Source of the DNA: an uncultured Chlorobiaceae bacterium | Lineage (GTDB): Bacteria; Bacteroidota; Chlorobiia; Chlorobiales; Chlorobiaceae | Direction of reading: 5' to 3' | Assembly: GCA_903839405.1 (NCBI GenBank) | Contig: CAIMCD010000035.1 | Location: forward strand, 24,791-88,790 | DNA length: 64,000 nt | In this document: positions 9,225 through 19,202 of the stretch, one piece after another | How the letters are laid out: the number at the start of each line of letters is the position of its first letter | Position numbering within the stretch: position 1 is the stretch's first letter | The notes under the pieces: generated by a model | The model's database searches: none | Seen by the model: only the letters and a program-made list of their open reading frames with translations | Told to the model about the DNA's origin: nothing | Position numbers and translations under genes: made by a program

Positions 9225-10175
9225 CTACCCTTCCGGCTGGCGGCTTGAGCGGATAACCTCTTCGGCCTTCTGCAGGGAGTGGCGGGACTCGTCGATATCG
9301 GGCCGGCTGTCGGCAAATTTGACCAGGTCGGCCTGCTTGAGGAGGTTCATGATGCTTTCAAACCCGGCAACACCAAGCTTTTTAAGGTCACGCTCAATCT
9401 CCTGCGTCACGGCTTCAAGCGCCCGGATACGGTAGTGGTTTTCAAGAAAGGTGCGCATGATGTTGCTCAGCTCTTCATAGCACTCGTGCGGCGGCATACC
9501 GGCCGAGAGCCGTGAGTTAAGCTTGCGAAGCTTCCTCTGGGCAACTTGGCCGGAGTCGACCTTTTCAGCGCTCATCACGGTGCGCTTGAGAAAAAAGACC
9601 AGGAGGAGCACCACCCCGGCCGCGCCAAGCACGGCAAGAACGAGTGGCAGAATCAGCAGAAGCGGGATTGATGGCTTGACGGGAGGGCTGATGGGCCTGA
9701 GCTCATGCATGGTGGAGTCGGTCAGCGCCTGAACAAAGACCGAGGCCGTGGGCGTATAGGGAACCCTGCCGGAAAGCTCTCCTTTGCTGTTATGAAACAC
9801 AACGCTGAACGGGGGAAGAGCTAGCCGACCACTGCCAAACACGGCAAGCTCATACTGGAAGCTCTCCACTCCGATACCAAGCGACTCTTCTGAAAACGTG
9901 CGTTTGCGGCTGATGAGCGCGAAGGGCTCCACCATAAACCGTTCAACTCCTTCCAGTGAAACAACCTCGCTCTTTGGATGACGCACCTGGATGGTGCAGT
10001 GGAGGTGGTCGCCCACAAAAAGGGTATCGGGCGTGAGGGTGACGGTTATTTCGGGCGGCACCCTCCCTTCTGCGGCGCGAAGTGCTGCGGGAGCGGCTAA
10101 AAAAAAGAGAGGGAGCAGCAGGAAGAGAAGCCGGTTGAGGTGCCCTGCTGCCGTGCCCTTAAACCTTGCGTTCAC
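9225..10175 (-). CDS. BatD-like membrane protein in moxR operon
   Basis: A 316-residue protein with a signal peptide (about 15-35, ending in ALRAAEG), an extracytoplasmic beta-rich domain (about 36-165) containing VTLTPDTLFVGDHLHC, as in BatD oxygen-tolerance proteins, one membrane helix (about 172-200), and a cytoplasmic helical tail with a charged ERDLKKLG stretch. The start overlaps the end of the DUF58 gene by 17 bases, so translation is probably coupled. It is the third gene of moxR-DUF58-orf316. It is shorter than the BatD at 21389-22729 and is probably its paralog or a DUF4381-like companion. Confidence 0.65.
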   Translation of the reverse strand: MNARFKGTAAGHLNRLLFLLLPLFFLAAPAALRAAEGRVPPEITVTLTPDTLFVGDHLHCTIQVRHPKSEVVSLEGVERFMVEPFALISRKRTFSEESLGIGVESFQYELAVFGSGRLALPPFSVVFHNSKGELSGRVPYTPTASVFVQALTDSTMHELRPISPPVKPSIPLLLILPLVLAVLGAAGVVLLLVFFLKRTVMSAEKVDSGQVAQRKLRKLNSRLSAGMPPHECYEELSNIMRTFLENHYRIRALEAVTQEIERDLKKLGVAGFESIMNLLKQADLVKFADSRPDIDESRHSLQKAEEVIRSSRQPEG

Positions 10176-11049
10176 GGTAGCGGAAAAACGAGTTCAACTC
10201 CCCGATAAAAGAGCGGTCAGTATCCAAAAAGAGCGAGTCGATACGCATCCGCCGAAGCCGCTGGCGAAGCTCTTCCTGCTGACGGGCGTACTCGCTGGCA
10301 TAGCGGGCCAACTGGCGGCGGCTCGCACCGTCAAAGGTGAGGCGCTGGCCGGTTTCCGGATCTTCAAGATCAAGCAGGGCACTGGAGGGTATGGCTTTGT
10401 CGAGCGGATCACTGATATGAACCAGCACAAAGTCGTGACGGCTATTGAGCAGCTTCATACCCTGTTCATAATCGCTATCAACCAGATCGGTCAAAAGAAA
10501 GATGATCTCCTGGCGCTTGCGGGTATAGCGGATAAAGGAGAGGGCGGCGTTGATATCGGTTTTACGGCTCCCGGGCTTCAGGCGCAAAAGCTCTTCAAGA
10601 ATCACGAGCACATGATGACGCCCTTTGCGGGGCGGAATATAGGTTTCAACCTGATCGGTAAAGACCAGAAGGCCAACCTTGTCGTTGTTCTGGATGGCGC
10701 TGAAGGCAAGCACCGCGCTCACCTCAAGCGCCAGCTCCTGCTTGCTGCGTTCCCGGCTTCCGAAAAGCATTGAGGCTGAACCGTCAACAACCAGCATCAG
10801 GCTCCGCTCCCGCTCCTCGGTAAAGAGCTTGACGTACAACTCATGCTTGCGGGCCGAGGTGTTCCAATCGATAGAGCGGACATCGTCCCCATACTGGTAC
10901 TCGCGGACATGACTGAACTCGATCCCTTTGCCTTTGAACGAGGAGTGGTATTCGCCACTGAAAAGCTCGCTGGCCATGCGTTTTGAGCGGATCTCAACGC
11001 GCCGGATAACTTTCTGCAACTCCTTCAGATACTCTTTACTCTTTTCCAT
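10159..11049 (-). CDS. DUF58 domain protein (VWA-like)
   Basis: A 296-residue protein of the DUF58 family that accompanies MoxR ATPases. The diagnostic motif GIEFSHVREYQYGDDVRSID lies near residues 40-60, and a VWA-like MIDAS (VVDGSASM) follows at about 90. No membrane helix is apparent, unlike many DUF58 proteins. The ATG at 11049 is preferred because GGAGAG lies five bases upstream; a GTG at 11091, three bases after the moxR stop, would add 14 residues. It lies between moxR and the BatD-like gene in one operon. Confidence 0.85.
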   Translation of the reverse strand: MEKSKEYLKELQKVIRRVEIRSKRMASELFSGEYHSSFKGKGIEFSHVREYQYGDDVRSIDWNTSARKHELYVKLFTEERERSLMLVVDGSASMLFGSRERSKQELALEVSAVLAFSAIQNNDKVGLLVFTDQVETYIPPRKGRHHVLVILEELLRLKPGSRKTDINAALSFIRYTRKRQEIIFLLTDLVDSDYEQGMKLLNSRHDFVLVHISDPLDKAIPSSALLDLEDPETGQRLTFDGASRRQLARYASEYARQQEELRQRLRRMRIDSLFLDTDRSFIGELNSFFRYRERKV

Positions 11050-11094
11050 ACGACTCTCCAGCTCCGGTTCTCTCTCCACGTAAAAGCTCACGCC

Positions 11095-12093
11095 TTATGG
11101 CACCTGCACATTCTGCAGGATCTGGCGGATAATATCGTCGGGCCGGATGTTGTCGGCCTCGGCCTCATACCCTGGCCTGATGCGATGGCGCAGCACGTCG
11201 TAGGCAATCGCCTTGACATCCTCCGGGGTAATATAGGGGCGGTGCTGCATAAAGGCATGGGCCTTGGCAGCAAGAAGCAGAAAGATCGAGGCCCTTGGCG
11301 AGGCACCATATTCAATCAGGGCTTCAAGCTCAACCATGCCATACTGCGCCGGTTTCCGGCTGGCAACCACCAGATCAACAATGTAGCGCTGCACCCTCGG
11401 ATCAACATAAATGCGGTCGATCAGGGCTCTTGCACGAAAGATATCATCCGCCTGCAAGACCGCCTTAAGCGGCTCTTCACTGGCGGTGGTTGCCGAGCGG
11501 AGCATGATTTCAAGCTCCTCATCATAGGTTGGATAATCAACCATGACCTTCATCATGAAGCGGTCAACCTGCGCTTCGGGAAGCATATAGGTACCTTCAT
11601 GCTCAATCGGGTTCTGGGTAGCCAGCACCATGAAGGGACGCTGCAAGGGAAAAGTCTCGCTGCCGATCGTCACCTGGCACTCCTGCATCGCCTCAAGCAG
11701 CGCCGACTGCACCTTGGCCGGTGAACGGTTGATCTCGTCGGCCAGAATGACGTTGGCGAAGACCGGGCCCTTGCGGGGATAAAACTCCATCTCCTTGGGA
11801 TTGTAGATCATCGTACCGACCAGATCGGCCGGAAGCATATCCGGGGTAAACTGGATACGCTGGAACTTCAGATTCATGGCTGCAGCAAAGGTGCTGATAA
11901 TCAGGGTTTTAGCCAGCCCCGGCACCCCTTCAAGCAAAATGTGACCGTTGGCAAGCAGGGCAATAAAAACCCGCCGGATCACCTCGTGCTGACCAATAAT
12001 GCGTTGTGAGAGGGCTCGCTCTCCCTTTTCAAGAAAACCGGATGCCTCGGTTATCTGGCGTCCCAGCTCTTCCAGCTCTACGGCAGGCTGCAT
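11095..12093 (-). CDS. MoxR-family AAA+ ATPase
   Basis: A 332-residue AAA+ chaperone of the MoxR/RavA group. Walker A is GVPGLAKT, Walker B is ILADEINRSPAK, sensor 1 is LATQNPIEHEGTYMLPEAQ, and the C-terminal lid domain (about 230-332) is present. GGAGG precedes the ATG at 12093. It heads the operon with DUF58 and BatD-like genes; MoxR proteins typically remodel VWA-domain partners, here probably the DUF58 and Bat proteins. Confidence 0.92.
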   Translation of the reverse strand: MQPAVELEELGRQITEASGFLEKGERALSQRIIGQHEVIRRVFIALLANGHILLEGVPGLAKTLIISTFAAAMNLKFQRIQFTPDMLPADLVGTMIYNPKEMEFYPRKGPVFANVILADEINRSPAKVQSALLEAMQECQVTIGSETFPLQRPFMVLATQNPIEHEGTYMLPEAQVDRFMMKVMVDYPTYDEELEIMLRSATTASEEPLKAVLQADDIFRARALIDRIYVDPRVQRYIVDLVVASRKPAQYGMVELEALIEYGASPRASIFLLLAAKAHAFMQHRPYITPEDVKAIAYDVLRHRIRPGYEAEADNIRPDDIIRQILQNVQVP

Positions 12094-12216
12094 AGTTCCT
12101 CCATTCTATCTCTCGCTTGTTAAACAACTCTCCCTGCGCTGCCAGCGCTCAACTCTCTTTGCGGCTAGTCCGTTGACCGAAAAGAAAGATACTCACCACA
12201 TGTTTCCCGCGGCCGG

Positions 12217-12444
12217 CTACCGCTTCTGGTAGAGACGCTGGAAACCAAAAACAAGAAGCGCAACCCCGCCGATCAAGGCCGGCCATGTATAGAGGTCAGG
12301 GATGTACATAATGCTGTTGAGAATACCAACCTCGGGCGCAAGCAGCAAAATAAGGTCTGCACCGCCAAGGATCAACAGCAGATGCAGAATGCTTACCTTG
12401 AGCGGCGGTTTGCTATTATTCTCGGGTTTGTTAGCTTTGCCCAT
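12217..12444 (-). CDS. Small two-helix membrane protein, unknown function
   Basis: A 75-residue protein with a charged N-terminus rich in K and N, then two hydrophobic segments (about 17-36 and 52-69) and a basic C-terminus (RLYQKR). It is not a recognised family. Its start codon is only 24 bases from the tsaD start on the other strand, so any promoters overlap. Confidence 0.6.
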   Translation of the reverse strand: MGKANKPENNSKPPLKVSILHLLLILGGADLILLLAPEVGILNSIMYIPDLYTWPALIGGVALLVFGFQRLYQKR

Positions 12445-12468
12445 AGCTCTTTCAGAAATAGTGATACC

Positions 12469-13512
12469 ATGAATATTTTAGGCATAGAGACCAGTTGTGA
12501 CGAAACATCGGCTTCCGTTCTCTCCGGTGGCCGGGTATGCTCAAACGTGGTCAGCTCGCAGCGTTGTCATACCTCATTTGGCGGCGTAGTACCGGAACTG
12601 GCTTCAAGGGAACACGAACGGCTGATTGCCTCCATTGTTGATGCCGCCATAACTGAAGCCAATATAAGAAAAAATGAGCTCGATGTCATAGCGGCTACTG
12701 CCGGCCCTGGTCTTATCGGAGCCGTGATGGTGGGTCTTTGCTTCGCCCAGGGCCTTGCCTACGCCCTCCGCCTCCCTTTTGTGCCGGTCAATCACATTGA
12801 GGCGCATATGTTTTCGCCCTTTATTGATGAAGGCTCCGCCGACGCGGCTCCCGAAGGGCCATTTGTTTCACTGACCGTTTCCGGAGGCCACACCCTGCTC
12901 TCGGTCATCGAGAGCGACCTCTCCTATGAGGTGATCGGCCGTACCCTTGACGATGCCGCCGGCGAAGCATTCGACAAAACCGGCAAGATGCTCGGCCTCG
13001 ACTATCCGGCCGGCCCGGTGATTGACCGGCTGGCAAAAGGTGGTGACCCGCTCTTCCACGAGTTCCCGAGAGCGATGACCTCACGCTCGCAAACCAGCAA
13101 AAATTATCGGGGAAATTTTGATTTCAGCTTTTCGGGCCTGAAAACCTCGGTGCTCACCTGGCTGAAAAAACAGAGTCCTGAGTTCATTGAGCTGCACATG
13201 CCGGATATTACGGCTTCAATCCAGCGGGCCATTGTCAGCGTGTTGGTTGAAAAAACCATTGCCGCCGCTGAGAGCCGCAACATCAAGGCAATTTCAATTG
13301 CAGGCGGTGTCAGCGCCAACTCGGCTTTGAGAAAAGAGATGCAAGCGGCTTGTGACCGATATGGCTTCCTACTCTATCTTCCCTCCGCCATCTACTCTAC
13401 CGACAACGCGGCCATGATTGCCACACTTGCCCATCTGAAACTCTCACGGGGCATGAAAGCCGAACACCGGTACAATATCGCGCCGTATGCAAGCTTTGCC
13501 TCAAAGGGATAG
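12469..13512 (+). CDS. tsaD: tRNA threonylcarbamoyladenosine biosynthesis protein TsaD
   Basis: Transfers the threonylcarbamoyl group to A37 of ANN-decoding tRNAs, in complex with TsaB and TsaE. It has [12 protein letters not shown] at the N-terminus, the metal ligand motif [10 protein letters not shown], the phosphate loop TVSGGHTLL and GVSANSALR near the C-terminus, and 347 residues as usual. The start at ATG 12469 is fixed by [12 protein letters not shown]; an in-frame extension upstream would overlap the divergent gene. Confidence 0.95.
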   Translation: MNILGIETSCDETSASVLSGGRVCSNVVSSQRCHTSFGGVVPELASREHERLIASIVDAAITEANIRKNELDVIAATAGPGLIGAVMVGLCFAQGLAYALRLPFVPVNHIEAHMFSPFIDEGSADAAPEGPFVSLTVSGGHTLLSVIESDLSYEVIGRTLDDAAGEAFDKTGKMLGLDYPAGPVIDRLAKGGDPLFHEFPRAMTSRSQTSKNYRGNFDFSFSGLKTSVLTWLKKQSPEFIELHMPDITASIQRAIVSVLVEKTIAAAESRNIKAISIAGGVSANSALRKEMQAACDRYGFLLYLPSAIYSTDNAAMIATLAHLKLSRGMKAEHRYNIAPYASFASKG

Positions 13513-13607
13513 AGGGCGTGATTGAAATAATTCTATAAATACATTACATTATTGTTCGCTGTAAAGAAATTGTCACGTTTTTTACTCTAAATATCCCGAC
13601 GGTTACC

Positions 13608-13961
13608 ATGCACCATACACTCATGACCCTTTTCCTCTTTGCTCCTCCCGCAGGAGGCCAGACGCCAAACCCCTTCATTCAGCTTGTCCCTCTGGTTCTT
13701 ATCTTCATCGTCTTTTATTTCTTTATGATCCGCCCCCAGCAGAAAAAGCAGAAGGATCGGGATAAAGTGCTCGACAGCCTGAAACGGGGTGACAAGGTTA
13801 CCACCATCGGCGGCATACACGGTACGGTTTCGGGCATTGATGCCGAAAAGAAAACCGTGCTTGTTCAGGTGAATGAGACGACAAAAATCAAGTTCGACCG
13901 CACGGCAATTGCCAACATCGAAACACAGGAATCGGGCGATAAACTTACGACCAAGGAATGA
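13608..13961 (+). CDS. yajC: Preprotein translocase subunit YajC
   Basis: A 117-residue accessory subunit of the SecDF-YajC complex. One hydrophobic helix (about 24-44) is followed by the family motif [12 protein letters not shown] and a small cytoplasmic beta domain ([14 protein letters not shown]). The stop overlaps the carA start by four bases (ATGA), so the two genes are translationally coupled, an unusual pairing of secretion and pyrimidine/arginine synthesis. Confidence 0.93.
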   Translation: MHHTLMTLFLFAPPAGGQTPNPFIQLVPLVLIFIVFYFFMIRPQQKKQKDRDKVLDSLKRGDKVTTIGGIHGTVSGIDAEKKTVLVQVNETTKIKFDRTAIANIETQESGDKLTTKE

Positions 13962-15079
13962 GTAGCACCATGCAGCCAACACCAGCAACATTGGTATTAG
14001 AAAACGGATCGGTTTATAAAGGCACAGCGTTCGGCCATATCGGAGAGGCCGGCGGCGAGGTGGTTTTCAATACCTCGCATACCGGATACCAGGAGATTCT
14101 TACCGATCCATCCTATGCCGGCCAGATGGTCGTCATGACCTATCCACTTATAGGAAACTACGGTATCAATATTTCCGATAACGAATCAAAAAAAATATGG
14201 GCTTCGGCCTTCATTGTGCGTGAAGTGTCGCAGCTTTACAGCAACTACGAAGCCACCGAGAGCCTTGACTCCTGCCTGAAACGTGCCGGGGTAACCGGCC
14301 TTGCCGGTATCGACACCCGCCGCCTGGTGCGCGAGATCCGTGAAAAGGGAGCCATGCGCGGCATCATTTCCGTGGTGGACGAAAGCCCGGAAGCCTTGCA
14401 GGAAAAAGCCCAGGAGCTTCCTGAAATGAGCGGCCTTGACCTGGTTAAAACCGTGACCGCCGCGGAAAACTATACCCTCGAAAGAGCCGATGCCCGCTAC
14501 CATGTAGCTGCATTTGATTACGGCATCAAAACCAATATTCTCCGTATGCTCCACCAGGCGGGGTGCAAGGTGACTGTGCTGAGGGCTGGCACAACGGCCG
14601 AAGAGCTGTTGAGCCTCAACCCTGACGGGGTCTTTCTTTCAAACGGCCCGGGCGACCCTTCGGCCGTCGGATACGCCATTGAGACCATCCGCCAGCTTCT
14701 GGAGTATAACCGCACCACCCGGCCGCTGCCGGTTTTCGGCATCTGCCTCGGCCACCAGCTTTTGGCTTTGGCCTGCGGCGCTGAAACCTACAAGCTGAAA
14801 TTCGGCCATCACGGCAGCAACCATCCGGTTAAAAACCTTTCGAACAGAAAAATAGAGATTACTTCACAGAACCATGGATTTGCAGTAAACCAGGACTCTC
14901 TGCCTGAAACGCTTGAGCTGACCCATCTCAACCTCTACGACAATACAGTTGAAGGGATACGCCACAAGGAGCTTCCCTGCTTTTCGGTGCAGTATCACCC
15001 CGAATCCGCGCCAGGGCCGCACGATTCCGGCTACCTGTTCGAAGAGTTCACCTCACTGATGGAGCGCGGGAAAAACTGA
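13958..15079 (+). CDS. carA: Carbamoyl-phosphate synthase small subunit
   Basis: The glutaminase subunit supplies ammonia from glutamine to CarB for carbamoyl phosphate, used in pyrimidine and arginine synthesis. The N-terminal CPSase small-subunit domain (about 1-150, with [16 protein letters not shown]) is followed by a class I glutamine amidotransferase domain with the nucleophile in [13 protein letters not shown] and the catalytic His/Glu in [10 protein letters not shown]. Length is 373 residues, normal. The start ATG overlaps the yajC stop. carB is not in the window. Confidence 0.96.
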   Translation: MSSTMQPTPATLVLENGSVYKGTAFGHIGEAGGEVVFNTSHTGYQEILTDPSYAGQMVVMTYPLIGNYGINISDNESKKIWASAFIVREVSQLYSNYEATESLDSCLKRAGVTGLAGIDTRRLVREIREKGAMRGIISVVDESPEALQEKAQELPEMSGLDLVKTVTAAENYTLERADARYHVAAFDYGIKTNILRMLHQAGCKVTVLRAGTTAEELLSLNPDGVFLSNGPGDPSAVGYAIETIRQLLEYNRTTRPLPVFGICLGHQLLALACGAETYKLKFGHHGSNHPVKNLSNRKIEITSQNHGFAVNQDSLPETLELTHLNLYDNTVEGIRHKELPCFSVQYHPESAPGPHDSGYLFEEFTSLMERGKN

Positions 15080-15122
15080 TAGCAATGACTCTCTTTAACT
15101 ATTCAACCCCTTTTCTGAAGAG

Positions 15123-16262
15123 ATGAAAAAAAGACTGTTCACTCCAGGGCCGACCCCGGTCCCTGAAAATGTCATGCTCCGCATGGCCGCTCCGATTATC
15201 CATCACCGCAATCCCGAGTTCATGGAGATTTTGACCAGGGTTCACGCGGATCTCAAGTATCTCTTCAGAACAACCCAGCCGGTTGTTGTGCTCAGTTGTT
15301 CGGGCACCGGCGGCATGGAGGCTACCATTTCAAGCCTCTTCAAACAGGGCGACAAGGTCATCACCATCAATGCCGGCAAGTTCGGTGAGCGGTGGGGAGA
15401 GCTGGTACGCGTCTTCACCGGTAACTGCATTGAGGAGAAGGTCGAGTGGGGAAGTGCCATTCAGCCGGAAAGATTGGCCGAACTGCTCAAGGAGCACCCC
15501 GATGCCAAAGGGGTTTGCCTCACCCATTCAGAAACTTCAACCGGCACTGCGGCCGATATCCAGACCCTCAGCGCCCTGATCCGCGAAAACTCCGAAGCGC
15601 TTGTGCTGGTTGACGGCATTACGGCCGTTGGTGCACACGAATTTCATTTTGACGACTGGGGCGTCGACATCTGCATCACCGGTTCACAGAAAGGACTCAT
15701 GATGCCTCCGGGACTTGCACTGGTTGCCATTTCCGAAAGAGCACAGGATATCATTAACGCCCAGAAAGGGTTGCCGCAATACTACCTGAGCCTGAAAAAA
15801 GCCCTGAAGGCCCACGCCGGAGACGATACCCCTTTCACGCCGGCCGTCTCGCTGGTAATCGGCCTCGATGAGGCATTACAGATGATCAAGCTGGAAGGCA
15901 TTGAGAACATCTGGAAACGGCATGAAAGCCTTGCCAGCGCCTGCCGTCAGGGCTGTAACGCTCTTGGCATGAAGCTCTTCAGCAACTCCCCCTCGTTTGC
16001 CGTTACTCCGGTATGGCTCCCTGAAGGTGTGAAGTGGTCAAGCTTTAACAAGGCGCTGAAAAACAGCAACGGCATAACGGTTGCGGCCGGTCAGGATGAG
16101 TACAAGGATAAAATTTTCCGCATCTCTCATCTCGGCTTCTACGATGAGCTCGACATGCTGACCGTCATCGGCGGTATTGAGCGCGCCCTCTACGAGATCA
16201 ACTTTGATTTTGAAATTGGCGCCGGCGTCAGCGCGGTACAGAAGGCCTTCCTCGGTAACTGA
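15123..16262 (+). CDS. Class V aminotransferase (alanine/serine-glyoxylate aminotransferase family)
   Basis: A 379-residue PLP enzyme of the group that includes alanine-glyoxylate and serine-pyruvate aminotransferases and the old '42 kDa soluble hydrogenase subunit' of cyanobacteria. It starts with the typical KRLFTPGPTPVPENV; the PLP lysine is in TGSQKGLMMPPGLA and the aspartate in LVDGITAVGAH. The substrate cannot be decided from sequence; serine or alanine as donor is most likely. Confidence 0.85.
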   Translation: MKKRLFTPGPTPVPENVMLRMAAPIIHHRNPEFMEILTRVHADLKYLFRTTQPVVVLSCSGTGGMEATISSLFKQGDKVITINAGKFGERWGELVRVFTGNCIEEKVEWGSAIQPERLAELLKEHPDAKGVCLTHSETSTGTAADIQTLSALIRENSEALVLVDGITAVGAHEFHFDDWGVDICITGSQKGLMMPPGLALVAISERAQDIINAQKGLPQYYLSLKKALKAHAGDDTPFTPAVSLVIGLDEALQMIKLEGIENIWKRHESLASACRQGCNALGMKLFSNSPSFAVTPVWLPEGVKWSSFNKALKNSNGITVAAGQDEYKDKIFRISHLGFYDELDMLTVIGGIERALYEINFDFEIGAGVSAVQKAFLGN

Positions 16263-16281
16263 AGCGAAACACACCCAAATG

Positions 16282-16313
16282 GAACCATCCCGCAATCCAG
16301 AGCGGGGTGGTTC
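16282..16313 (+). terminator. Hairpin after the class V aminotransferase gene
   Basis: Arms 16282-16293 and 16302-16313 form a 12-bp stem with one G-U pair and an 8-base loop, twenty bases after the stop. No T-run follows, so it may be a weak terminator or a 3' stabiliser. Confidence 0.5.
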
Positions 16314-16390
16314 TGAGGGACTCCCCTGTTGATCACCTTTACCGCTGAAATGCACATGGTTCACTCCTTCCGACAAACAGCGTTCATGCC

Positions 16391-17053
16391 ATGAGTTGGC
16401 CGCACGCCATCCTGCTTCTCTTCACCCTTGCAGCGTCAATGCAGGAGATGCTTCAGAACTATCGCCTTCAATTACAAGGAAATGCACTCTATGCACAGCG
16501 CGCCTACGGCCGGGCCGAGAGTGTTTTTCGCCAGCTCCTCACCACACTCCCTGAAGGCCAAAAAAGAGCCCCGGCCCGTTTCAACCTTGGCTGTGCACTC
16601 TACATGCAGGCAAAATATCCTGAAGCCGAAACCCTCTTTGCCAGCGCGGCCAAACCGGCCATCACCTCAGATGATCTCCGACTTCAGGCCCTTTTTAACG
16701 AGGGCAACACGCTCGCCATGAGAGCAATTTCGAGCAGCACCAAAGAGAGCAAAATCAAGCTCTTCCGCCAATCACTCGACCGGTTCAGATCGGTGTTGCT
16801 GGCTGATAAAGAGAGAGGCGATGCAAAAATTAATTATGAGGTGGTCCGCCGTTACCTGCAGGAACTTGAAACTCCGCCCCGAGGCTCATCATCCAGCCTT
16901 AAAAAAAGCCCGGCCCCTCAACCAGCTTCCGGCATCGGTAGTGCGGTCGCCGAGCGGCTCCTTGAGCACTCCCGCGAGGAGGAGTCGGCCCTGATGCAGC
17001 GGCTTCCGCAACCGGGAGCAAAGTCGGCAAAAAAGAACACCCTCGACTGGTAG
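16391..17053 (+). CDS. TPR-repeat protein, BatC-like
   Basis: A 220-residue protein with an N-terminal hydrophobic stretch (probable signal, about 1-17) and tetratricopeptide repeats (GNALYAQRAYGRAESVFRQL and ARFNLGCALYMQAKYPEAET). The segment KINYEVVRRYLQELE followed by a low-complexity Pro/Ser/Lys tail is typical of the BatC/BatE TPR partners of Bat VWA proteins. It lies away from batA/batB. It ends one base before the next start, so it is probably co-transcribed with the radical SAM gene. Confidence 0.7.
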   Translation: MSWPHAILLLFTLAASMQEMLQNYRLQLQGNALYAQRAYGRAESVFRQLLTTLPEGQKRAPARFNLGCALYMQAKYPEAETLFASAAKPAITSDDLRLQALFNEGNTLAMRAISSSTKESKIKLFRQSLDRFRSVLLADKERGDAKINYEVVRRYLQELETPPRGSSSSLKKSPAPQPASGIGSAVAERLLEHSREEESALMQRLPQPGAKSAKKNTLDW

Positions 17054-17054
17054 A

Positions 17055-18506
17055 ATGACCATGCACACTGCAAAAAAAGTTCTGCTCGTCTTTCTGCCAT
17101 CCGAAAGCGGTGTTGACGGAGCCCGCTCCCTCTACAGCAACGAGGAGAGCAACCCCCTCTCAGCATGGTTCAACCACTCGCTGAGAAGCGTCATCAAACG
17201 TAGCCAGTTTGCCATTCCCCCGCTCTCGCTCATGATCCTCAGCTCCATAGAGGTAGCGGGTGTTGAGCAATCGATCTGCGACATGCGTTTTGAGGAGTTC
17301 CCCTTCAATGAGCGGTGGGATCTGGTGGGCATCAGCGTCCAGACCGGCATGGCAAAAAAAGCTTTTCTGCTGGCTGACCAGCTCCGAGCACAGGGTATTC
17401 CAGTGGTTCTCGGAGGCGCCCATGTTACTCTTTTTCGGGACTCCTCTGCTCCCCATGCGGACACGCTGGTAGTTGGTGAAGCCGACGATCTCTGGAAAGA
17501 GCTGCTGACCGATCTGAAACACGCCACCCTTAAACCGCTCTACCAATCAGCCACATACCCTGACCTCGGAGAATCGCGCCCGGTCTATAAAGAGTCGCTC
17601 ATCAAAAGTCGCTACTTTACCACCAACCTCATCCAGACCGGAAGAGGGTGCCAGCACAGTTGCGACTTCTGCAATGTCCATCTCCTCAACGGCCACGCCC
17701 TGCGCCGAAGAAGGGTCAGCGACGTTGTCCGGGAAGTTGAGCGCTTTCAAGAGGATGACCAGAGAATATTTTTTTTTGTTGACGACTCCATCAATGCCGA
17801 CCCGGCGTATGCCCTTGAGCTCTTCCGGCGTCTCATCCCGCTGAAGATCCGCTGGTTCGGCCAGGCCACCACCACCCTTGGCCAGCAGCATGAGCTGCTT
17901 GAAACCTTTGCCCGATCAGGGTGCAGGGCACTGCTTGTCGGCATAGAGAGCATTGAGCCGCAAAGCCGGCGGGCCCACAAAAAAAACCAGAACCGGACAA
18001 CGGAGCTGGTTCGGGCCATCACCACCATCCGAAATGCCGGAATAAGCCTTTACGGAAGTTTTATTTACGGTCTTGATGGCGACACGCTTCAAACTCCAGC
18101 GGCCATACTGGAATTCATCCGTGAAACCCGGCTCGATGTGCCGGGCATCAATATCCTGCGCCCGATTCCGGGCACACGGGTATTCGACCGGCTCCGCGAA
18201 GAGGGGCGGCTGCTCTTCGATCCCCGCGACATCACCGCGTTCCGTTACACCTTCGGCCAGGAGATGCTCTATCGCCCAAAAAATATTGAGCTTGATGCCT
18301 TTATCGAAAGCTACTCCGCCCTTACCCGACAAGTCTTCACCGTAAAAAATGCGATCAAAAGAGGCATGGGAGCCCCGGATGCAAAAACGGCCGTCCTGCT
18401 CTTCAATCTCTTCTATACGCATCTCTACCGACTCTCCCGGCATGACTTGCAGTGTCAGCGGGAAAAAGAGTTCACCGAAAAAACCATTTTGCCATCCGCC
18501 GAATAA
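17055..18506 (+). CDS. B12-binding radical SAM protein (P-methylase family, DUF4070-like C-terminus)
   Basis: A 483-residue protein with an N-terminal cobalamin-binding Rossmann region (about 5-150; VVLGGAHVTLF), a radical SAM core with the 4Fe-4S ligands in GCQHSCDFCNVH, GIESIEPQSRR, and a C-terminal region resembling DUF4070. Green sulfur bacteria use several related enzymes (BchE, BchQ, BchR) in bacteriochlorophyll methylation and ring formation; this could be one of that broad family, but the substrate is not decidable here. Its neighbours are a TPR gene and cytochromes, not bch genes. Confidence 0.8.
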   Translation: MTMHTAKKVLLVFLPSESGVDGARSLYSNEESNPLSAWFNHSLRSVIKRSQFAIPPLSLMILSSIEVAGVEQSICDMRFEEFPFNERWDLVGISVQTGMAKKAFLLADQLRAQGIPVVLGGAHVTLFRDSSAPHADTLVVGEADDLWKELLTDLKHATLKPLYQSATYPDLGESRPVYKESLIKSRYFTTNLIQTGRGCQHSCDFCNVHLLNGHALRRRRVSDVVREVERFQEDDQRIFFFVDDSINADPAYALELFRRLIPLKIRWFGQATTTLGQQHELLETFARSGCRALLVGIESIEPQSRRAHKKNQNRTTELVRAITTIRNAGISLYGSFIYGLDGDTLQTPAAILEFIRETRLDVPGINILRPIPGTRVFDRLREEGRLLFDPRDITAFRYTFGQEMLYRPKNIELDAFIESYSALTRQVFTVKNAIKRGMGAPDAKTAVLLFNLFYTHLYRLSRHDLQCQREKEFTEKTILPSAE

Positions 18507-18574
18507 TTTTTAAAATGTTAATCTGAATTTTCTCAACCACTCCCGGCACAATAACCTCAAAACCCGTCACCATT

Positions 18575-19021
18575 ATGACCATGAAACCATTTCTGCCTTT
18601 TTTGACCGTCAGCCTTTTTTGTCTCGGCGCCTGTGGCCTTGAAAAGCCACCTGCCTCTCTCTCCTCCCAGTTCCCCAAAGAAGCCGCCCCTGCCGCTCCA
18701 GCCGCCGCTCCAGCTCCGGCCCCTGCTGCTGCACCGGCCAAGGAAGCCGCACCGGCTGACCCGAAACTTGCCGCCGGAAAAACCGTCTATGATGCAGGCT
18801 GTGCAGGTTGCCACGAGGCTGGCATGATGGGAGCCCCGAAACCTGGCGACAAGGCTGCATGGGCCGCGCGCATTCCACAGGGCCTGGATGTGATTACGAA
18901 AAAATCAATAGCAGGCTTTACAGGCAAAGCAGGCATGATGCCGGCAAAAGGTGGCAATGCCGCTCTGACCGACGAACAGGTTGGCAGCGCCGTCGCCTAC
19001 ATGATCGACAAATCGAAGTAA
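18575..19021 (+). CDS. Lipoprotein monoheme cytochrome c (c-555-like)
   Basis: A 148-residue precursor. The signal sequence ends in a lipobox (CLGACG), so the protein is probably lipid-anchored through its cysteine. A flexible Ala/Pro linker (about 30-65) leads to a c-555-type domain with the heme site CAGCH and the axial methionine in GMMPAKGGN. It is followed by two soluble paralogs with the same fold. A membrane-tethered carrier in the periplasm is inferred. Confidence 0.88.
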   Translation: MTMKPFLPFLTVSLFCLGACGLEKPPASLSSQFPKEAAPAAPAAAPAPAPAAAPAKEAAPADPKLAAGKTVYDAGCAGCHEAGMMGAPKPGDKAAWAARIPQGLDVITKKSIAGFTGKAGMMPAKGGNAALTDEQVGSAVAYMIDKSK

Positions 19022-19202
19022 CTTCCCTGCGGGAGGGTGCTATTCCCTCCCACCACAGGGTCAATCCAAAAGCAGCAATTGCAAGGGAACGTATTCTGAT
19101 GGATGGCTTTAACATGCCAACGTCACGGCTTATAACAATCCAGCACAACAGAACGGTACCCGCTTATAACTTTGTAACCTCATTCCAGGGGAGAAAACTC
19201 CA

